DNA of 64,000 bases from Lumbricus rubellus (taxonomy: Eukaryota; Annelida; Clitellata; Crassiclitellata; Lumbricidae): the NCBI GenBank assembly GCA_945859605.1, contig OX243826.1, positions 2,126,782-2,190,781 on the forward strand. The letters run 5' to 3'. Numbering within the stretch: position 1 is the stretch's first letter; every line of letters begins with the position of its first letter. Position numbers and translations under genes: made by a program. Below the pieces are notes generated by a model. That model saw nothing but the letters and a program-made list of their open reading frames with translations, ran no database searches and had not been told where the DNA came from. Below, in pieces: positions 46,601 through 57,700 of this stretch.

Positions 46601-48169
46601 CGTGCGACAAAACTTCTGTACAAAAGCAATGGATGATGGATTGCTTTGATTTTTCACAGCATATAACTTGCTGTGACCTGCAAATGACAACATGCAAGCT
46701 AAGACCGCAGGCATGATCCAATCTTTTGCTAATTATAGTCCGTACGTTATAATGAACAGGTCTGCGTTTTAGGCACCTACCAATAATTAGAAGGATGCTG
46801 GAGCCACAAAGTGTTAGGCTATTATAAGTGGATATAATTATATACTGGATAGTCAGGACAGATGGTCGACTAATTACTGGCAATAGCCCGGCATCTTACG
46901 GCGGTGGCAAATGAACATTATGAACAGAACTTGTAAGGTTAATGACGAGTCTTATCTACTGAAAATCTGGACCACCTCTCGAAACTTTAGGCATCATTAG
47001 ACTACACTTAGTCTATATACTAGGCCACTAATCTTCGATGCATCTAAAAAGGTGCGCTACCGAGACTAATTCCACTAATTATAAACTTTCAGATATAAAA
47101 TAATTAAAGAAAGTACTAATAACAATTAATCGAACATATTCAACCTGCGTATATTCAATCGTAAGTAGAAATTATTATTTATTCGTAATAATTTAAAGTA
47201 TTATTTGACCACTGGCAGACGACTTATTTCCGTTGCTATGCATTACAATTTCGTCCTCGCAAATGTGATCCAATTCGTAAGCAAGGCCATAATTATCGCA
47301 ATATAATAATAATAAACAATAATAACAATCGCCCTCTCTGAGTATGAAAAACAAAATTTCATTACCCTTTCATACTCTGAGCAGGAAGAACACATGTAAT
47401 TTCATAGCTCGTAGCCTATTATCGTTTGAAAATATTTACTAAACATTAGCCTAATCACAAGGTTGTAATTTAATGCGTCTATAGCCTAATCTATGTCATT
47501 CTGTAGGCTATTGACTGAATAAACATAAATTTATTGATTGTCGGCGTTAAGAAATAGATGGTCAAAATCGTACTCGTGATATCGTGATTTCCCACAAAAG
47601 GAACAGAAATTATTATTCGTAAATTTTAAAGTCAACTTATTAGGCTATTTGACCATCTTATCTTATTTGGCCAGCTTATCGCAGTCGCTTAAAAGTTGGG
47701 TCAACACTGAAACGTATCATACCACGATACAACAATTACAAAATTTGTGCAATATTAAACGGATTTATTTTAGGAATTGATTATGAAAATTATGGAGTTG
47801 GGCTGAAGCAGCATGTTGCTTTGTGTTAATTTAGCGCCTCCATTTTGTACTTACTTATTTACAAGTTTGCAGAGAACCAGCGTCGACATACAATTTAATT
47901 AAATATCGCGGGAACTTCGTTACAAAAATATGTTATTTACAAGTTATAAAATTCTGCTTATATTATGGCGTAAATCACAGAATTCTGTTTTTAAATACAC
48001 AAGATTTAATAGAGTTTATGCTTTATAGCGTACAAAATTTGCTTACAGAACCTGGTAAGATTCTTCGTCGATGAGTAAAGCAGTCAACAAACATTCATCG
48101 ACGATATGTTTTTAAAAGGGTCTCAGAACATAAGGTCGTAACTTTGCTCCACAATAACAATGTTATTGT
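46601..48169. promoter_or_regulatory. Divergent intergenic region between the coiled-coil gene and ORC5
   Basis: The two start codons face away from each other 2.1 kb apart, with an L2 fragment (48170-48480) in the ORC5-proximal part. The DNA is AT-rich with no CpG-rich block and no clear TATA box placed before either start. Shared regulation is possible but not shown. Confidence 0.35.
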
Positions 48170-48480
48170 ATTGTATTTCAACATTTATAAAGCGCCTCTA
48201 GTAGGGTGAACCGTTCAGAGGCGCTCCCAGTGCGCAAGGCCCCGCGAGAAGAAACAGGTTTTGAGAAGAGACAGAGCAGAGGAGAGACTACCAGAAAGAA
48301 GTGTAGAGCGAACAGAAGGAGAAAGAGCATTCCAAAGAGAAGGACCAATTGAGACAAATGATCGAGACTGAGCCATAACAGTTCTAGACCGAGGAACCAA
48401 AAGGTCAAATCTGTTGGATGAACGAAGTGGACGGTGGGAGAAAGCCGAGTGAGGACAAAGTAAAACATTAGTCAGATATT
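48170..48480 (-). mobile_element. L2-clade LINE 3' end
   Basis: The minus strand reads MVPRSRTVMAQSRSFVSIGP, SLWNALSPSVRSTLL and LLKTCFFSRGLAHWERL. A tail follows (GGGAGCGCCTCTGAACGG to GAGGCGCTTTATAAATGTTG) and ends in TTGTATTGTAT on the opposite strand. It is a 5'-truncated copy like 23340-23830, in reverse orientation. Confidence 0.8.
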
Positions 48481-48731
48481 TTGGGGCAAGACCCCGTTGA
48501 TTGTTATGATTGTGTAGCCTACCATACGCCAGCTTAAACTGAACGGCAATTCTGGTAACCTGTTTTTGTTTTAGTTATGTCTGAGACCTAGAATTTTTGC
48601 AATTTGAAGAAATCTGAAGATTACAGAACTTTAGCATAGTTGTTATGTTTGCAAAATGAAGATGATCAGTATTTGACGAGAGCAGATGTGCGGTGCTTTT
48701 AGGATCGTGATCGCTCGATCTAAATACAATC

Positions 48732-51700
48732 ATGTGTGACATGGAGAAAATTTCCGCTCAACTGCCATGTCGAAGGCGACAACTAGAGCTGCTTCAAGCT
48801 CTGCTGGGCAGAGTAAGTGTCTGCGGTGTAACGGAAATTTCTCTGTGCTTCTATTTCACTCTAATTGTAATTTCACTGTGATTATAATGTCACTTTTCTT
48901 GGAATTTCACTGTTCTTGGAATTTCACTGTGATTGGAATTTCACCCTGATTGTAATTTCACTGTTGTTGGAATTTCACTGTGTTTGGAATTTCAACTAAT
49001 TTCAATACAATCTCGTTGTTATTTAATTTAAAAAAAAATTTAGCTCTAATTTTATTGTTATTTCATAGTTGCATCCCTGCTAATGAAATTTAATTCATGC
49101 TTGAATCATGTTTTATTGTCATGTTGCTGCAAAGCGATGCTGTGAGGTTGCTAAAAACGTCTTAAGCTTTTTAAGGTAAGTGGACACGAAAGTGGAGAGA
49201 GAGAGAATGAGAGATATAACAAACATATTATGTAGATTACCAATATTAGAAAGATAATGATAACGCTATCACCTGTTTGAATCACTATTTAATTGCATCA
49301 GTTAACGGTTCCAAGTTGAGTGAAATTTATGTGCTTGCCATATTCAAGTGAGTTGTGACATCAAGTTTTTTTTAATGATGAGCAGAGAGGTTCGTTGGCC
49401 ATTCCAAGTCTCTTCATCTACGGACACACAGCCACCGGAAAGTCGTCGACTTTGAAGATTCTCATTCCAGAACTTGAGGTTTGTTTCGAAAGGTCTATTC
49501 CATAGGCTTAACCTATTGTATTCATGGTTTTAATGTAAATGTTACATAGCCACTCAAGGAGCAAGACGAAGTGAGAGGCATTCTCTGTTGTGTCGCACAT
49601 AATTGCAAATTTTTTTCATTTGGAAGTTGACATTCGTTAGCAGAACAATGCTCCGTTTATGCGAATGGTTGCCAGCTACGAAGACGTGACTTTTTAATTT
49701 TCTTAACCTTGCCATATTATGTTTAATTCTGGTTATTTGACTCTGCCAGGGTAAAGTTCTGTTGAGATATCTGCTATTCCTGTGTCCTCTTCTAGCCAAC
49801 TGAACTATAATGGGTAGACTGACCATACGCTGTCTGATAGTATCCTGTCGGGCAGTAATGGAGTTGCTCCGAGTTGGCCCTATGATCTTGTATGCAGGGG
49901 TTGAGAAAATGAAGTTGGTAGCAATTCATACAAATGTCTGCCTCCACTCTATTTAGCTGTGTTTTTTGCATGATTATTGTAATGCTTATATTTGGTCAAT
50001 AATCATGTTGGAATTTTGGTGAATTTTTTACTGCAATGAATTATTTGGTAATGTTTATGTTTTGTTTGTGTTTAATTATGTTTCTTTTACTACGCTTGTG
50101 TTCGGTAATATTTACGTTTTCTTGTTGCTTGCAGCACAAGCTTGTTTGCGTGAACTGCGTTGAATGTTACTCATCGAGATTACTTTTCGAGACGATCTTG
50201 TTGAAACTGAGAGGCGGAGGCGATGGAGGAGGAGGAGGAGGAGGAGGAGGAGGAGGAGGAGGAGGAGACTTTCATGAAAGATGTGACAACATAAACGATT
50301 TTGTTCGATCATTGCGACTCATCGTGGATGAAACGTATTCAAATGGAGATGCAATCTACATTGTGAGTTTTTGCTTTGTTGGTTTTCATCCAAAGTGGAT
50401 ATGACTTGTTGCGATTTGAATAATTGTTTGTAGAGAAATGAACTTGCATATGTGAGGTCGATTTGATGTTTGTTTGCTACTTTGCTATGTAGAGATATTG
50501 TGTAAATTAATTTTTCTCAATGATATCGTATTCTTTTTGATTAATTCATTCAAGAATTTCTATAGCACCTCTTCAAGGGGACTACTCGGAAGCGCTCCCG
50601 ACGCTGGCACGGCAAAAGCACACGGTTTTTAGTTGAATGAATAATGCTTCAGTAAGAGCTTCAAGAAGCAGACATAACTCACGTGGGAGCCCATTCCAGG
50701 CCACTAGGTCCTCTCTCTTAAAAGGATCGATTTTACATGGTTGCAGTTCATGCATATGGAACCAAGAGCACCCCTTCTGTGCAGAATGGTTACTCTGGAT
50801 ACCCGTGGAGCAACAATGCTCTCGCAGGTAGTCTTGGCGCATCAACAAAAGTTTTTGTGATGCTGAACAAATCAACGGATGCGAACAGTTAAATGACTGA
50901 TCAATCATGTCATGCTGTGGTTGTATTGTTGCATGACAGTGTTGTACCTTATATTATCACTTTTATAGTCTTAATTGACTTTGTTGTGTGTTGTTCTTAT
51001 TGTTTTGTGGACTTTTTGTCACAGCTCCTGGAGAACTCCGAGCGCCTTCGTGATTCCGATGCCAATCTACTTCCTGGTTTATTGCGACTTCAAGAGCTGG
51101 TGAGTGGGACCAGTATTGACCTTGTGCCAAGGTGGATTGTGGTTTATTAAATATTGTGATTTGGTTTTAACTCAGCCGTGCTCTTTTCTTTGTGCTATTA
51201 TTTTTTCATTTGAGGTATAAATTATTTATCGGGGTCGTAGATAATATCTGGATAGTGAGAATGGTTTTGAAACTAATGGTTCTTCTCTTCCTTGAGGTCA
51301 TTATTGTTTTTGTTCGTGTGGTTGAGGCGGTGGTATTACTATTTTTAAATATTGATTATTTTTGATTAATATTAATTGATATTAATACTAAATAATGAAG
51401 ATAATTATTATATTGCAGCTTGACACTATGATATCATAAATATTCTGATGCAAAGAAAGTTTGCGTGCTAGTTTTGATTCTTTCTTAAAATGAGACTTTA
51501 TATAGACATTTTGACTAAAATTACAAACAAGTTGTGTAAGTTGAAACTGTGAAATGCTTATCAGACACAAAGCATAAATTATCATGAATGCAGAAAGATG
51601 TTTACGTGTCAGTTCTTCGAATAAGATTTGTGTGTATTTGTTTGGATTTAATTTCCTCATGTGTTCTGTTGTTCTAGAGTCAAATCAACGTTGGAGTTAT

Positions 51701-54700
51701 ATTAGAAAGTGAAATAGTTTGGGAGAAGTTTCGCTTTGGCACAGGATTCAGGGAACCATACATCATTCACTTTCCGGATTACACAAAAGGTTTACAGTTA
51801 TTGTTTTTTAATCGAGTAGCGATGACATGTTTAAAATGATTTTTTTATTACTAAAGTAGTGATGATGCATTGTAAGTAATTCTGATTTTTGAATTATTAT
51901 TGTTTTTGTTAGATATATGCGATTCCATGAGCTTTAGAAATAAAAGGACTACTTATCCTTATATTGTTAATAATAATATTATTATTACTACTAGCTTTAT
52001 AAAACTGACAAATTTTTTACAGAGTACTGAAATTTAATGAAATTTACAATTTTCAACATTATGTAATGCTGTCATTCAATTACTATTATTAAGTACTATT
52101 TTATTTGTTATATCTTTATTTGTTTCTTCGTCAGCATTTATTATTTTCCTCAGCTAAAAACTAAAGTAAAACAGACGTGTGTAATTATTTTTAAAATTAT
52201 TATTGGTTTTGCCAGTATTGCTTTTGAGTTTTACTATTATTTCTATTATTTATTATTTTTTTATGAGCTTTGTTATTTCTAGCATGATTTAAAGATGATA
52301 CATTGTGGATTTTTTTATGTTTTGCTGATACTTTAAGTCTAAGTCTAAGTAAGGTGATGGTTTATTGTGTTATTTCTGCAGATGAGTTGGTGGAGGTGAT
52401 GACGTTGGATCTTCCGAACGGTTGTCCAATCAACGCTTATTCCGGTTTCGTTCGTCTTCTTCTCGACATCTTTCATCTCGTTTGTAACAACCTCAGTGAA
52501 CTCAGATACTTGGTGAGAATGCAATCCCTTCCATGTGAACATAATGACAATTTAATAATAAAAAATAATAATAATAATAAAACTCAATAACAATTATAAT
52601 AATAATAATATTTGTTGTTTAATTTCAAACTGACACAAAGCTGCATGATTGCGATTTAGACCTCACAGTTTTGCAGCTCAGCACATGTGTCACCAGATTG
52701 TAAAAGTTGAGGTTTACTGCGTCAAGTAAACAATTTATTTTTTGTCTTTGCAGGCTTCAATTAATTTTAGAAAGTATGCAGAACCGGTGGAAAGGGGTGA
52801 CGGTGAGTATTTGGCGTTGAATTCTTTTATTTTTATCTAATATTTTCGGTCTACAAGTACTTTCATGTGCCAGGACCAGCAAAAGAAATTTCAGGACCAT
52901 AGGTAGAGCGGGCATGTATCCTCTAACTATGTTCAGGCTTTGTGAGAGAATTTTAAGAAACACAATTATAAAAATGAAGGTAGGTTATGTGCGATATTAT
53001 ATTTATGCATGCAACTATGATTTTATTGAGTTGTTGGCTTAAAATACATTTATAAATGCATCAATCAAAATTTGCATAACTAGCCAGCCACCTGGCCCCA
53101 AAAGTTACCAGGTTCCTGGCATTTGGCAACATACATCCGTTCTTGGCAGGCCTACCTACAATGATGATGGTCGTAATAATCATGATGGAGATGAGGATGA
53201 CGATTATTGTTATTATTTTTAGTAGTATTTCTATTATTATTTTTATTTTGTTTATTGCTACATACATGCTTGAGGTGTAGGACAGGTCTGTAATACTTTT
53301 GTGTGTCTCGATCAGAGTTTGAGTTAAAATGTAACAAATAACAAATGATTTTCAATGCTATTTTTTTATATCAATATATCTGGAATGCAATTTTGGATTG
53401 TTTGTTGCGTGTGAATTTAGCGAAATGGGAGAACACGATGAAACTCTGGCGAAACGTTGAACCACATCTGAAGAAGTCGCTTCAGACGGTTTATCTACGA
53501 GAGATTTCAGGGTCTGTCTTTGTTTCTCGATTCCGGATGTTTTTGAAATGACTGCAACATCCTTAAAATGTTGTTCTTTGACCCATAGAATCCTTACAAT
53601 GTATTGTACATTCCCTCCCAAGCCTGCAAGGGTGTGATGGGGGTTGAGGACAGATGCATATGGTCGTGGCATCTGGGTAGTTATACAAAGTGTATGTCTC
53701 ATTTATGCCTTTCATGAAACAATAGTTTTGTAAGTTAACTACTTAATAAAATCATAGTTGTGCACATAGATGTGCTTAGATGCACACAGAATCTTTCAAA
53801 CCTGAGAATCGTTGGCTTCTAGATCATCATAATCATGCCAGCAAACAAAAAGTTGGCATAATCCAAGTAACTTTATAATAGAGAAACAGTTTGTGTTATT
53901 TGTTCTTTTCAGTGTGCAATGGGAGAGAATGCAACTGGCTGCTTCGGACACATCCGCATCAAACATGAGTAAGTTGTAGACATAGAAACAAAGTCAGTAC
54001 CAGTATGTTTCTTATTAGTCTGATTGCCTCTGCTCACGTTGGTGTACTGGGTTAGGTAAAATTTTAATGTGAGGTAGGTTTTTTTAACATTCTGCATCCA
54101 AATGTTCATATGTACTATGTTGGTTCAGGAAGTAAATGAAATTGGAAAAAATTGAAATTGAATATTAATAATTAATCACCATTAATAATCTGGTTGACCA
54201 ATTCTCTTGATTCCATTCAAGTACACGCCTTTTGTTATGTTTAATAATATAAGTTTTCTGACCCAAGGAATGAATAATCCCTTCAGGTTTTCAGATTGTA
54301 ATTGTAATTGAACATTTATATAGCGCCGCTCACAGATTCAGTTGCGCTCCCAGGTGCTATCTGGAGAGTAAGAACATGTTTTTGTTGTTCTTGTTGAACG
54401 TTATCAGTGTATGTATGGTTCTTGAACAGCTACCAGATCACTTGTTGAGCTGCCGGTTTATTCGAAATATCTTCTGATCGCGGCTTATCTAGCTTCGTAC
54501 AATCCAGCGAAGTCAGACAAAAGATTCTTCTCAAAAGTGAGTAGACAAGTTACCTGTTCTGCTTACATACTTCATTTGGTGAAGTCAAACTTTTGAAAGT
54601 TATTATGTAAACTGTTATTAATGTGCTAGCTGTGGTACCCGACATTGCCAGGGAAAATTAGGGTGAGAGGGCTGGGCAAGGGTGGTCCTTGTGGCCCTCT

Positions 54701-57700
54701 GTGTAGCTCGAAGATGTGAGGTGAATAGGTGCAGCATGGAAAATTTTCTATTTTTACTGCCACCCAGCCCTGAACTGGGACATGGCTGTCGGGGTGGCAT
54801 TCTAACTGCAAGGTGACAGGTGAATAGCTGTGAAACTGTGTCAGAAAATAGGGAAATTTTGAATTTTTGCTGGCTCAACCAGCTCCATGAAGTGGTGGAC
54901 TTGTCACTCCAGGTTTGACTCAACCCCTTCACTGAGTGGTCCTGGTGACCCTCTGTGTAGGTGCAAGTTTTCTGGTCAATAGCTGTGAAACTGTGGGCGT
55001 ACATTCTGGACATACATACATGATACATGTACATGTGCACATTCTCCTTCATAGATATTGATTAATATTCCATTGCATATTTATGAGTTTTGTTTGTATG
55101 GAGATTATTTCCGTTGCAATATGCATTACCAAGATTTACATTGGTTGATAACTTTGTCTTTGTCATTGCAGAATGCTGGAAAAATGAGTCGCAAAACACA
55201 CGGAGCCCTAAAGAAAACTCACGAAAGGGTTCGTTTGTTTCTTCATGTATTAAATTTAGTGCTTCATGTTTCGTACATTTATTTATTCACATGTTTGTTT
55301 GTTTGCATGTGCACTTGTTATAGCGCCCATTCAAGCTCTCGCTACTCAGAGGTGCTCCTGAATGCAGAACGGACACTGCATCGGTGGTGTGACCTGATGG
55401 TGAGAGCACAAGCCTAAAATGTTTACGCTGTACATTCACATTTTTTTCGGTGTAAAAAAAGAATCTTTTCTTTAAGAAGGTTTATTTCACCTAGTGAAAT
55501 ACTATAAAATGCACGCTTTCAAAGAAGTTTATTCTTTGTAGTTATTCGGAATACATTAGCTGTTTAGTTGGTGCGTTTGCCTTCGACACCTTTAAAACGG
55601 TTTAAAGCGATGCTATAGTAAGGTTGGGACATTGTTGAGTTTTAATTCTTGTTTCTGAGTGATCCTTTTTCTTTCTGTTAAGACACCTTCATTTGAGAAG
55701 GTACTGAATATATAAATATTGGGACATTGACTTTTTAATTGCATTCTTTTCTGGTGTACTTTTACTGTGTAAGGACGTGGAGGCAAATCCTTCACAAGAA
55801 TATTGCTCATCATTGCTTGGTGCCATAGATTGTTTGCTTTTTTATGGACTAGTTACATTACCGTTGTTAGGTTGGTTACGTTACCGTTGTTAGGTTGGAG
55901 CTTTAGCCTCGAACACCTTTTTAGGTGGTTTAGAATGCAAGGCGTTCGCCAATGAACATGAGTGATCACTTAAACACCCTTAAAACGATGTTCTACGGTA
56001 CTATGTATAATGTTCTTTAGGACAGGCAAGCCTACTGATATATAGAAGATTTCTTATTGTGAATCCTGAACTGATTCGGTTCACCTCTTTTGAGACGATT
56101 TATACACTGACAATTGCTCAGTGCTATCAAAATATTAACGATAGTTGGTCGTTAGATAGTTTCTAGGGACTTTGGCTACAGTTGTTGTTTGGCAACTTTG
56201 ACTGGAGCGTTCGCCTTGGACACCTTTAAAATGGTTTAAATCGATACTATCTATTGGCTTGGGCATTGTGCGATGAGCGACTGGTTAATCTGTGCCAGTC
56301 CCAAGCCTGGATAAAGGAGGAGGGCGACACTAATCATCTTTGATGTGGCAGTGTCGTTAAACATGTAACACGCATGGGATGAGCTGTGTTATGCCAAACA
56401 AATTTTTTTCGAGGGCAACGGCCTCTTTTGTCATATAGCCCTCATCAAATCTGGATCCATCTGAAAGATTAATAATCAGTGTTTCTCTTGTTCTCTTAGA
56501 CACCTTCATTTGAGAAGGTGGTGAATGTTTAAGTTATGGGCTACAGGATGGGATTGCTTAATTTATAAAGATTTGGTCTTCACTGTTTAGTGTGCTTTTG
56601 CAACAGATGGTTGATGAACTTTCTATCGAAGGATTCGATATATAATAATTGAACTTTGTTTGATCTTGGCCATAATAGAATTTCTTGTAAGTCATTCAAA
56701 AACGTTTGATGTGTGTGTGTGTGTGTGAAATTTTAAAGCTGCACTCTTACATTACCTACATACACACATACATGCACCATGTGAAAGCCACTACATGCTT
56801 TGATGTATACACCGTGAGGCATAAAAAAGGAAACCCCTAGAAAAATCGTTATAATTTTAACAATTTTCAAACAATGTCAATGAAATTCAGGAAAATTATA
56901 GCTAAGTAGCAAGCAATGTAAAAAGATTAAAGTTTTTACAATTTACTGCACGCCTTTAGCTTCTACGCATGCGCGAAGTCACTTGCGCCAATCACGCACC
57001 GCCGAGTCAATAATTCGCTGCATGGTCAAGATCGTTCCAAGCTTGCAGTCGCCTTTTGTTGTGTCGCTACCCAGCCTGCCTAGTGCATTTCATCTGGTTC
57101 ACGGACGAAAGATTATTCACAGTTGCTTCTCGTAGCAATACCAAAAATGTAGCAGTTGGAACTCGAAAGAGAGATATTGCAGCCGAACGCCTTTTACGCA
57201 CATGTCCGACGTTTAGCAAATCTCTGATGGTGTCGGTCGGTGTTTCTTCTCTGGGGGGCGCACGTCAATTCACTTTGTTGAACCGGGGGTAAAAATCAGC
57301 GGCCAATACTAGGCATACAAAGACGTTTTATTCATGGAAGGCCAACCTGAAATTCGAGAACTCTCTTACTTTTACATTTTCCTGCAAGATGGTTTCCAGC
57401 GCACAGAGTTCGAGAAACGGTTGCACTTCTGACGAATGAAACTCCTGAATTCGTAATTCCTACACTATGGCTCCTAACAGCCCAGATATGAATCCCGTCG
57501 ATTAATTATAAAATACGAGGATGCATGCAGGAGATGGTGTACAAAACAAAGGTCCTTGATGTTGAAGATCTTTTTAAGCGAATAATGCAAGCTTGAAACC
57601 ATTTTGATCAACGAATTAATGACTCGGCGGTGCGTGAATGGCGCAAGCGACTTCGCGCATGCGTAGAAGCTAAAGGCGTACAGTAAATTGCAAAAACTTT

